64,000 nt of DNA from SAT2750 sp964476375. GTDB taxonomy: Bacteria > Planctomycetota > Planctomycetia > Pirellulales > Pirellulaceae. The position numbers and the translations under genes are program-made. How positions within the stretch are numbered: the first letter of the stretch is position 1; every line of letters starts with the position of its first letter. The DNA lies in NCBI GenBank assembly GCA_964476375.1, contig CAYYZW010000155.1, positions 32,344 through 96,343 on the forward strand, read 5' to 3'. Of this stretch, positions 57,083 through 64,000 are shown in pieces. The notes beneath the pieces were generated by a model, which was given only the letters and a program-made list of their open reading frames with translations, made no database searches and was not told the DNA's origin.

Positions 57083-57997
57083 ATGATGATCATGAAGGGG
57101 AGAGGGAAACTGGTGGTCGGGATCCTGCTGCTGCTTGTTGCCGGTGGAAGGTTTGGCCAGGCAGAGCAGTCGCTGCGCTGGAAGTTCCAGCCGGATGAAA
57201 AGATGAAGGTCACGGTCCAGCAGAAGACCGAGAGCATGACCCGGGTGGCAGACCAGTCACTGAAGATGACAGTCGATCTTTCGGTCGAGGAAAAGTGGGA
57301 TGTCAAGGCGGTGGCCGAAAACGGCCTGGCGACCATCGAGCGTTCGCTGACAAGGATCCAGCTTTCCATCCGCTCCGGTGCGGAGGAAGAGATTGCCTTC
57401 GATTCGGCCAGTAAACGGACGGCGCCGGGTAGGGCACGCACGATTGCCGCGGCCCTGGGACCGGTGCTGGGAAAACCGATGAGGATCAAGGTAAATCCAC
57501 GTGGTGCGGTGGTGGATGTCGAGCTGGGCGAGGAGCTCGAGAGCCAGTTGGAAGAACTGGCAAAGATCCTGGGAGATTTTTTTTCTCCCGGTAGTATCCA
57601 GCAGCAGCTGATGACGCTCGGACGGCTGCCGGCCCAAGCGGTGAGCACGGGAGAGAGCTGGATGGCGAGTATCGAGTCCATGACCCAACTGGGGAAACTG
57701 GCGGTGGCGAGGACTTTTACTTACGAGGGAGAAAAAGCGACCACTGGCGGGATGCTCAGCGAGATCGTAATTTCCGGTCAGATTGTGCTGGCTCCTGCGG
57801 CAAAGGAGGACGATCGCAAGGCCACGTTACGTCACCAGGAGCTCTCGGGATTGATTCGTTTTGATGCCGGGGCCGGCAGGCTGGTGGAGAGTTCGGAGCA
57901 GCAGAAGATGGGGATTCAAACGTCCTACCGTGAATTGAGGATCCAGTCGGAGGTGACCACCTCGACCCGGACCACGGTGGCCCCGTTCTCTCCATGA
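57083..57997 (+). CDS. Secreted protein of unknown function (DUF6263-like)
   Basis: 304 residues from the ATG at 57083, with AGAAAGG upstream. A signal peptide (LVVGILLLLVAGGRFGQAEQ) is followed by a beta-strand-rich protein beginning LRWKFQPDEKMKVTVQQKTE. This start and the later GRLPAQAVSTGESW (about residue 195) resemble DUF6263 lipoprotein-like proteins of planctomycetes. It has no metal or catalytic motif. The stop lies 16 bases from the convergent Rieske ferredoxin gene. Confidence 0.72.
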   Translation: MMIMKGRGKLVVGILLLLVAGGRFGQAEQSLRWKFQPDEKMKVTVQQKTESMTRVADQSLKMTVDLSVEEKWDVKAVAENGLATIERSLTRIQLSIRSGAEEEIAFDSASKRTAPGRARTIAAALGPVLGKPMRIKVNPRGAVVDVELGEELESQLEELAKILGDFFSPGSIQQQLMTLGRLPAQAVSTGESWMASIESMTQLGKLAVARTFTYEGEKATTGGMLSEIVISGQIVLAPAAKEDDRKATLRHQELSGLIRFDAGAGRLVESSEQQKMGIQTSYRELRIQSEVTTSTRTTVAPFSP

Positions 57998-58013
57998 TGC
58001 AGCCGGGTGTCAC

Positions 58014-58331
58014 CTAGTCACGCGGTGGGACCTGGACCTGGATTTCATCGCCCTCGATCCGTAACTCGAATGTGTCGATCGAGATGGCCGGGTTGTCGCA
58101 CCAGTTTCCATCGTGGTAACAGAATCGCCAGGCGTGCCATGGGCAGGTAACGATACCATCTTCCATATGCCCGCTTGCCAGGGACGCTCCCATGTGGGGA
58201 CACAGATCATCCATGGCGTGAAACTGTCCGGCCTCGTGAAAGATGCCAATGATCCGGCCCTCGACCTGGAAACTTCGTGCCTCCCCCTCGGGAATCTCAT
58301 CGACCCGGGCAACCGTGGTAAACTCTGACAT
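58014..58331 (-). CDS. Rieske-type ferredoxin
   Basis: 105 residues. Box I is CPHMGASL (Cys, His) and box II CPWHAWRF (Cys, His), the 2Fe-2S ligands of soluble Rieske ferredoxins. The protein has no membrane helix or disulfide cysteines, so it is not of the bc type. It resembles the NirD/BphA3-like small ferredoxins that feed oxygenases. The start at 58331 (MSEFTTV) is the usual family start; an open frame to 58427 adds low-complexity sequence. No oxygenase is next to it. Confidence 0.88.
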   Translation of the reverse strand: MSEFTTVARVDEIPEGEARSFQVEGRIIGIFHEAGQFHAMDDLCPHMGASLASGHMEDGIVTCPWHAWRFCYHDGNWCDNPAISIDTFELRIEGDEIQVQVPPRD

Positions 58332-58472
58332 CGCTTGACCTGCTTGTTCGGTGTTGGGTGGAGCGGCTGCGGTTGTATGCTGCTGCATCATTCTATCGCT
58401 CCCCATGGGCGGGTTGAAGAGCGGCAACTATGTTGTAGATGGTGTGAGGGAAAAAACCGGAAAGGACATTGC

Positions 58473-58811
58473 ATGAATGCCGATCAGACACCCGCCGAAG
58501 CAGGAACAGAACTGACGTTCTCCGAGTTCCAGCAGTTGATTCGAACGATGTACCTGGAAAAGGACATCGCCCGCGGGATCGATGGGACCTTCATGTGGTT
58601 GATCGAGGAAGTAGGGGAACTGGCCGCGGCACTGCGGGAGGGCTCGGCCGAGCAACAGCAGGAGGAATTTGCCGACGTGCTGGCCTGGCTGACAACGATT
58701 GCCAACGTTGCCGGCGTGGACCTGGCCGATGCACTGCGGGACAAGTATGGTGCGGGCTGTCCCGGATGTGGACAACTGGCCTGCTGCTGCGAGGATGGGG
58801 CCAAGCCGTAG
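58473..58811 (+). CDS. MazG-like nucleotide pyrophosphohydrolase
   Basis: 112 residues, from an ATG with AAGGA six bases upstream. The MazG helices show LIEEVGELAAAL and EEFADVLAWL with the EExxE and ExxD metal ligands. The C-terminal tail carries a Cys-rich cluster (CPGCGQLACCC) that could bind zinc. MazG proteins hydrolyse non-canonical or excess nucleoside triphosphates. Single-domain form, cytoplasmic. Confidence 0.87.
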   Translation: MNADQTPAEAGTELTFSEFQQLIRTMYLEKDIARGIDGTFMWLIEEVGELAAALREGSAEQQQEEFADVLAWLTTIANVAGVDLADALRDKYGAGCPGCGQLACCCEDGAKP

Positions 58812-58900
58812 TACCGCGGCGTTTCAAGAAAACGTTATTTTCTTTATGCTCTAACAGACAAGGTCATCTGTCGGTTCGACTGCCCCCCCGGACTCCTGTC

Positions 58901-61072
58901 ATGAATGCACGTGTTTCTCCACGTCCAATCGCCCTGGTGATCCTGGGGGTGCTGGCCATGGCCCGCTCGCTGGGAGGGGCAGAATTGATCGGCGATGTGG
59001 AGGTTGGTATCGATGGCAACTTCAAGCTGGGACACTGGACCCCGGTGGAAATCCAGTTGCAGTCGGTGACCGACCTGGAGGGGAAGATCGAGGTGGCAGT
59101 CCTGGACGGGGATGCGACCGAGGCTGTCTTCCGGGGGCCATCGACGATCTTGTTGTCGGCCGGCAAGCTTCAGCTTGTGACGATTTATGTCCGTATTGGA
59201 CAGCAGGAGAGTGGCCTGGAGGTATTCTTCCGGGCTCCAGGTGGTGAGCTTCTTTCCTCACGCCAGCTTGTGCCTCCACCTGCCATGCTCTCTACCGACT
59301 ACTGGATCCTCAAGGTGGGCGCCGATTTTCCGGTCAACGAGGTTCTGCTCAAACGCAGCCTGGCACCCGATACGGAACAGAACCTCGTGGTTGGGCAGAT
59401 CCCATCGATTGTTGACCTGCCGGACCGCTGGATTGGCCTGGAGGGAGTGGATCAGCTGGTCCTGACAACCAGTCGGCAGGAGTATACCGGGGGCGATCGT
59501 CTTGCGGTATTGAGCCGCTGGGTTCACCTGGGTGGGAGGCTGGTGATCAGCGTGGGAGTGAGGGCGGAGAAAATGCTGGACGGGGGGGCCGGCTGGGACG
59601 ATCTGGTACCGGGAACGTACGCGGGCACAGTCCGCCAGTGGCAAACAGGGGGGCTGGAAGATTTTTCCGGGGCGACCAAGCGGCTCCTTCTCTCGTCGGC
59701 CGACGATTCCCCGATGACATTGCTGACCGATGTGACTGGCATCCTGGAGGCACGTGATGGGGTGGGAGGTACCGGTGATCGTCCGATGATCGTGCGGACG
59801 GCGCGGGGACTGGGGCAGGTTGTCTTCCTGGCCGTGGATCTGGACCGTCCGCCCATCGCTGGCTGGTCATCCTTTGACCGACTTTTAGAGGGACTCTTGT
59901 CGCGCCGAACTGATGTCGTATCCAGCCATTCCACCGGTGGAGGGTCGGCCAAGGTTGCCCACGTGGGATACGATGATCTGGCCGGGCAGTTGCGAGCCGC
60001 ACTGGATCGGTTCTCCGGAGTGGCGATCGTGAGTTTTTACTGGGTGGTTGCGATCCTGGTGGTCTATATCCTCTTCGTCGGACCGATCGATTATTTTCTG
60101 CTCAAGCAGATTCGCCGACAGCACTGGACCTGGGCAACGTTACCCCTGATGGTTGCCATCTGTAGCGTACTGGTCCTGGTGATGGCGAACCGGCTCAAGC
60201 GCGACAGGGTACTTGTCAACCGGCTGGAGATCATCGACCTGGACCTGGCCTCCCAGGACCTGCGAGCGACTTCCTGGATCCATCTTTACAGCCCCCAGGC
60301 ACGGACTTTTGATCTCTCGCTTGACTGGGATGGCCTTTCCCTGCTGACACCCGATGGCAGCCAGGACTGGCAGCACCGCTTGAGCTGGCAGGGACTGCCC
60401 GGAAAAGGGCTGGGTGGACTCGATAGTCGTGGTGGGAATGTTGGTAACCAGTCCTACGGGCATGGCCCGGCCGCACAGGGGGAACTCCATGGGTTGCCAA
60501 TGATGGCTGCATCCACCCGCAGCCTGGTTGCCACGGCGGTTGGGCACCACCAGTTAAGTGTGACGAGCGAACTGTCCCCGGATAATATCACCGGGGCCCT
60601 GGAGGGGTGGTTGTCGAACCCGCTGTCGATAGCCATTGAAGACGGTGTGCTCTATTACGGCGACTGGGCCTTCGAGGTGCCTGCACACTGGGAGCCCGGA
60701 GCGACAGTCCAGGCAGTGGAATTGCGGGAGACGATGCGGAACCTGGAGTCGCGGTTGACGAAAAGTCGTGTCGTGCAACGTAATCGCCAGGGAAGTGGCT
60801 GGTCCACAGTGGATGTGGATGTGCCCCGGATTGTGGAAATGCTGATGTTCCACGATGCAGCGGGTGGAGCTCGCTATACCCGGCTCACACACCGTTACCA
60901 GCCCTGGCTGGATATGAGTGATCATCTGAACCTGAACCGGGCAGTACTCGTAGGCAGGGTGGCGGCCGGGCCCTCCAGCCTGCTTGTGGGTGGTGACCTG
61001 GTCGACCCCGATCAACAATGGATTTACTACCGGATTATCTTTCCTGTCAGCGCGGTGGCTCAACAGGAATAA
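58901..61072 (+). CDS. Large membrane protein with exported beta-rich domain
   Basis: 723 residues from the ATG at 58901. Signal peptide (IALVILGVLAMARSLGG), then a beta-sandwich-like external part (about 30-350) with DVEVGIDGNFKLGHWTPVEI. Two to three membrane helices follow at about 370-430 (VAIVSFYWVVAILVVYILFVGPI and LPLMVAICSVLVLVMA), and another external domain ends it. It sits 18 bases before the ABC ATPase, so the two may form one transport or export unit. No known family. Confidence 0.72.
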   Translation: MNARVSPRPIALVILGVLAMARSLGGAELIGDVEVGIDGNFKLGHWTPVEIQLQSVTDLEGKIEVAVLDGDATEAVFRGPSTILLSAGKLQLVTIYVRIGQQESGLEVFFRAPGGELLSSRQLVPPPAMLSTDYWILKVGADFPVNEVLLKRSLAPDTEQNLVVGQIPSIVDLPDRWIGLEGVDQLVLTTSRQEYTGGDRLAVLSRWVHLGGRLVISVGVRAEKMLDGGAGWDDLVPGTYAGTVRQWQTGGLEDFSGATKRLLLSSADDSPMTLLTDVTGILEARDGVGGTGDRPMIVRTARGLGQVVFLAVDLDRPPIAGWSSFDRLLEGLLSRRTDVVSSHSTGGGSAKVAHVGYDDLAGQLRAALDRFSGVAIVSFYWVVAILVVYILFVGPIDYFLLKQIRRQHWTWATLPLMVAICSVLVLVMANRLKRDRVLVNRLEIIDLDLASQDLRATSWIHLYSPQARTFDLSLDWDGLSLLTPDGSQDWQHRLSWQGLPGKGLGGLDSRGGNVGNQSYGHGPAAQGELHGLPMMAASTRSLVATAVGHHQLSVTSELSPDNITGALEGWLSNPLSIAIEDGVLYYGDWAFEVPAHWEPGATVQAVELRETMRNLESRLTKSRVVQRNRQGSGWSTVDVDVPRIVEMLMFHDAAGGARYTRLTHRYQPWLDMSDHLNLNRAVLVGRVAAGPSSLLVGGDLVDPDQQWIYYRIIFPVSAVAQQE

Positions 61073-61090
61073 CCCCGAGGAAACGAAGGC

Positions 61091-62023
61091 GTGATCAAGA
61101 CTGTCGACCTGACAATGAAGTATGGCGAGATGTATGCCATCCAGCAGATCAATATCGAGCTGGAGGAGGGGGACCTGTTTGGATTTATCGGGCCCAATGG
61201 TGCCGGAAAAACGACGACCATGCGGATCATTGCCACGCTGCTCAATCCGACTTCCGGTGACGCCTACGTTTGTGGGAACTCGGTACTCACCAAGCCCGCT
61301 GAGACCCGGCGGCTGGTCGGCTATATGCCCGATTTCTTCGGGGTCTATGATGACATGAAAGTGATCGAGTACCTCGAGTTCTTTGCAGCGGCCTACCGGA
61401 TCGGCGGGGTCGATCGTCGTCGCCGGTGTAACGAGATGCTGGAAATCGTGGACCTGGATTTCAAGCGGGATGCCATGGCCAACACGCTTTCTCGAGGACA
61501 GACACAACGTCTTGGGCTGGCTCGCGTGCTGCTACATGACCCCAGCGTGCTGCTGTTGGATGAACCCCTGAGTGGACTTGACCCCCGGGCACGGATCGAG
61601 ATGCGAGACCTGCTCAGGCGACTGGGGAAAATGGGGAAGACGATTGTCGTTTCCAGCCATATCCTCCCGGAACTGGCGGACATCTGTAACAAGATCGGGA
61701 TTATCGACCGTGGTGTGATGACCGTGAACGCGGCTGTCGCGGATGTGATGCGGCAGGTTCGAGAGCGGGTCGTGTTGCACGTGCAGGTTGCCGAGCGACA
61801 GCAGGAGGCACGGGCGTTACTGGAGCACCAGGAGGACGTCGAGAGTGCGGTCGAAGCGGATGGAAGACTGGTGGTGACCCTCCAGGCCGAGGTGAGCGAG
61901 TACAGCATACTGGCGAGGCTGTTGATTGAGGCCGGCTATGACCTGCTGCTGTTCCAGGAAGAAGAGGTTAACCTGGAAGCGGCCTTCATGACGCTGACAC
62001 GGGGACTGGGCGCCAAGATCTAA
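61091..62023 (+). CDS. ABC transporter ATP-binding protein
   Basis: 310 residues from a GTG. Walker A GPNGAGKTT (about residues 34-42), Q loop region YMPDFFG, signature LSRGQTQRLGLARVL, Walker B VLLLDEPLSGLD and switch His in SSHILPEL. The C-terminal 80 residues are an extension common in the gliding/CcmA-like subgroup. Its typical permease is not adjacent: upstream is the 723-residue membrane protein and downstream the chelatase-like ATPase. Confidence 0.92.
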   Translation: MIKTVDLTMKYGEMYAIQQINIELEEGDLFGFIGPNGAGKTTTMRIIATLLNPTSGDAYVCGNSVLTKPAETRRLVGYMPDFFGVYDDMKVIEYLEFFAAAYRIGGVDRRRRCNEMLEIVDLDFKRDAMANTLSRGQTQRLGLARVLLHDPSVLLLDEPLSGLDPRARIEMRDLLRRLGKMGKTIVVSSHILPELADICNKIGIIDRGVMTVNAAVADVMRQVRERVVLHVQVAERQQEARALLEHQEDVESAVEADGRLVVTLQAEVSEYSILARLLIEAGYDLLLFQEEEVNLEAAFMTLTRGLGAKI

Positions 62024-62076
62024 GCCTCTTGGGAGGGCCTTGCTTGGCTGGTTCGTCCCAGCAGGTTCGTTAAAAT

Positions 62077-62109
62077 GCATCCGAACCGGAGTTAACTTCC
62101 AACGGATGC
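62077..62109 (+). repeat. Inverted repeat just before the AAA+ gene
   Basis: GCATCCG at 62077-62083 and CGGATGC at 62103-62109 are exact inverted copies with a 19-base spacer containing the palindrome GTTAAC. The right arm ends seven bases before the ATG at 62117 and covers the place of its ribosome site. It could be an operator or an mRNA hairpin. Confidence 0.4.
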
Positions 62110-62116
62110 GAGTACC

Positions 62117-63553
62117 ATGTCTGACCATCCCAGCACGCTGGCCCAGCTGCGCGAGAGTGGCTGGCAATCCCGGACAGTCAAGCAAGAAATCCGGGAGAAC
62201 TTTGTTCGGGCCCTGGAGGCGGGTGAAACGCTCTTCCCGGGTATCATCGGCTTTGAAGATACCGTCGTTCCGGAAATCAGCCTGGCGCTGCTGGCCGGCC
62301 ACGACATGCTCTTGCTGGGTGAGAAAGGGCAGGCCAAGAGCCGCCTGATGAGGTCCCTGGTGCGTTTCCTGGATCCTTTCATCCCCTACCTGGATATTCC
62401 CGGCGTGGTCGTGCACGAGGATCCGTTCTCACCAATCACTGGGCGGGCCAGGGAGTTTCTCCAGCAGCATGCAGAACAGGAGGTGCCAATTCTCTGGTGG
62501 GCGGCCGAGGACCGGTACACCGAGCGGCTTGCGCCGGGGACGAAGTTTGCAGACATTATCGGCGAGCTGGATCCGGGGAAGCTGGCCAGCGGAGAGAGCA
62601 TGTCGACCGAGGAGGCGCTGCACTTTGGCCTGGCACCGAGGATGCACCGCGGCATTTTTGCCATGAACGAGCTGCCCGAGCTGGATGAGCTGGTGCAGGT
62701 GGGGATGTTTAACATGCTCGAGGAACGGGACGTGCAGATCCGAGGTTACCCGGTCCGCTTTGATGTCGATTTGCTGATGCTCTTTTCGGCCAACCCGGCA
62801 ACGTACAACCGCAGCGGCAAGGTGATTCCGCAGCTCAAGGATCGTATCGGGTCCCTGATCCGGACCCACTATCCGAGGGAACGGGCCCTGGGGGTGGAGA
62901 TCATGGAGCAGGAGGCGGGGATGGACCTGGAGGGAGAGTACCCTGTGGTGGTGCCCTATTTCATGCGGGAGATTGTCGAGCAGATCTCGATCGAGGCCCG
63001 CAAGTCACGTTACGTGGACCAGCAGTCGGGCGTGAGTGCCCGGTTGAGCGTGGCCAATTATCGCACGATGGTCGCCAGTGCCAGGCGACGGGCCGTGCTG
63101 CTTGGAGAAAAACCGGCCGTACCACGGATCAGTGACCTGGCACATTTCAGCTCGTCGACGCTGGGAAAGCTGGAACTGGACCTGATGGGGAGCCACCAGA
63201 TGAGCGAGCAGCAGGTGCTCGAGTCGGTGGTGGCCGAGGCGATCCAGGTGGTCTTCGGAGAGTACGTGGAGAGGCACGGGCTGGAAGAGATCGGGGAGGT
63301 GTTCGGCAAGGGAATGCGGATCGAGGTGGGGGATCTGCTGCCGTCGTCCGTGTACGCGGAACGGCTGGCACAGGTTCCAGGGGTCTGGCAGCGCGCTTTT
63401 GAAGTGAATGCGGCTGAGGATACTGCGATCCGTGCCTCCTGCGTGGAATTCGTACTTGCTGGCCTGCACTCGCTGGACGTGATCTCGCGGGCCCAGCGGC
63501 ACGGCCAGGTGGCTTACGAGATCCCGGGGGATGAACCGGAACCAGATATGTAA
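62117..63553 (+). CDS. Magnesium-chelatase-like AAA+ ATPase
   Basis: 478 residues. Walker [11 protein letters not shown] (about residues 68-77), a Walker B region with [15 protein letters not shown] and sensor [24 protein letters not shown] follow the ChlI/BchI-type AAA+ fold (helix 2 insert). No integrin-I metal site is seen, so a VWA partner is expected elsewhere. Known planctomycete relatives are annotated as sigma-54-interacting or MoxR-like regulators; which it is cannot be told. Soluble. Confidence 0.88.
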   Translation: MSDHPSTLAQLRESGWQSRTVKQEIRENFVRALEAGETLFPGIIGFEDTVVPEISLALLAGHDMLLLGEKGQAKSRLMRSLVRFLDPFIPYLDIPGVVVHEDPFSPITGRAREFLQQHAEQEVPILWWAAEDRYTERLAPGTKFADIIGELDPGKLASGESMSTEEALHFGLAPRMHRGIFAMNELPELDELVQVGMFNMLEERDVQIRGYPVRFDVDLLMLFSANPATYNRSGKVIPQLKDRIGSLIRTHYPRERALGVEIMEQEAGMDLEGEYPVVVPYFMREIVEQISIEARKSRYVDQQSGVSARLSVANYRTMVASARRRAVLLGEKPAVPRISDLAHFSSSTLGKLELDLMGSHQMSEQQVLESVVAEAIQVVFGEYVERHGLEEIGEVFGKGMRIEVGDLLPSSVYAERLAQVPGVWQRAFEVNAAEDTAIRASCVEFVLAGLHSLDVISRAQRHGQVAYEIPGDEPEPDM

Positions 63554-63691
63554 GGCGACAGGCCTCCTGGGGGCTTTCTTCGGCCATTTGCCGGGTGTTA
63601 GAGTAGGTAAGATAGCGAACTTAAGTAATTTCTTTGCTGTCCCGTCCTGCAGTCTTACTCCCCTCCGTTCTTTCCAGATTGGTTCGGTCTC

Positions 63692-64000
63692 ATGAGTCGA
63701 CTTTCCCGATCTCATCGACGTCGCTGGCGGCGACGGAGGCAACGTTTTCTGGCACGAGGTGAAAGTTATTGCGTTCCCGTGCTGGAGCACCTGGAGCCAC
63801 GGCGCATGCTGGCCAACCTGCCTCCGGTAAATATCGTTCCTGTGACTGTCCAGGAGGCGACGGAGAATCAACCTTTTGCCTTTACCGACTACCGGGAGAA
63901 CTTGATCGCCGTGAGTGATCCAGATGCGGCTCCAAATCCCATTCAAGTTAACTTCAATGTTCAGAACGGAAAGGTCACATTGCTGAACCAGGGTCTCGTT
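63692..64000 (+). CDS. Exported planctomycetal protein, 3' truncated
   Basis: At least 103 residues; the frame stays open to the window edge. A very basic N-terminus (HRRRWRRRRQRF) precedes HLEPRRMLAN (about residues 33-42, DNA near 63788-63817), the planctomycetal extracellular sorting motif (LEPRxLL type). After that begin cadherin-like segments (QEATENQPFAFTDYRE, VSDPDAAPNPIQVNFN), typical of giant adhesins. The start is the ATG at 63692. No convincing promoter is seen in the 138-base gap upstream. Confidence 0.8.
   Translation, partial: MSRLSRSHRRRWRRRRQRFLARGESYCVPVLEHLEPRRMLANLPPVNIVPVTVQEATENQPFAFTDYRENLIAVSDPDAAPNPIQVNFNVQNGKVTLLNQGLV

Overview
The window reads as a chromosomal segment of a planctomycete. 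The main sequence signs are a LEPRRML-type planctomycetal export motif in the protein at the right edge, a MoxR/DUF58/von Willebrand gene train of the kind common in that phylum, a VIT-VWA protein, several large secreted or lipoproteins, and loose Shine-Dalgarno use with many GTG/TTG starts. No rRNA, tRNA, CRISPR array, insertion sequence or phage gene was found, so this looks like core chromosome rather than an island. Genus cannot be fixed from the sequence alone.

Layout. 1-17.4 kb is a mosaic of housekeeping and signalling genes on both strands: the end of a TolB-like propeller, a Nudix hydrolase, a transglutaminase-like lipoprotein, a VIT-VWA protein, two histidine kinases (one with a c-type haem motif in its sensor domain), nadD, priA, rnhA, recG and purD. 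17.7-38.0 kb is an almost unbroken respiratory cluster on the + strand. It encodes a Rieske protein with a repeat-bearing N-terminal arm, a split cytochrome b, a 1584-residue octahaem cytochrome c, two cupredoxin-like proteins, a dihaem lipoprotein cytochrome, and a haem-copper oxidase (subunits II, I, III, IV). Haem A synthase, haem O synthase, a Sco copper chaperone and a DUF420 (CtaM-like) assembly factor are included. 38.0-53.6 kb starts with a PQQ-type propeller and continues as a MoxR ATPase / DUF58 / two VWA-type membrane proteins / giant coiled-coil protein / small secreted protein / terpene-cyclase-fold protein / NPCBM protein train with overlapping or closely spaced genes. 53.6-64 kb holds apgM and pgi (glycolysis), a UPF0173 metallo-hydrolase, a Rieske ferredoxin, a MazG-like protein, a large membrane protein with an ABC ATPase, a chelatase-like AAA+ protein, and the start of a large exported protein that runs off the window.

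How the genes fit together. The 17.7-38 kb cluster can be read as one quinol-to-oxygen chain. The Rieske/cytochrome b module would oxidise menaquinol or ubiquinol. The giant cytochrome replaces cytochrome c1 and could wire electrons outwards. The cupredoxins and the dihaem cytochrome are candidate shuttles. The oxidase is an A2-type (YSHP motif) enzyme, and the genes needed to make haem A and load copper lie in the same cluster. Unusual points are the size and architecture of the octahaem protein (coiled coil, PDZ-like domain, five monohaem-type modules), a soluble insertion of about 190 residues in oxidase subunit III, His/Asp-rich tails on several subunits, and the repeats on the Rieske protein.

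One gene, the giant coiled-coil protein at 46.9-50.5 kb, carries an apparent single-base frameshift near 50,052. The reading frame after it restores coiled-coil sequence and a perfect ATGA overlap with the next gene.
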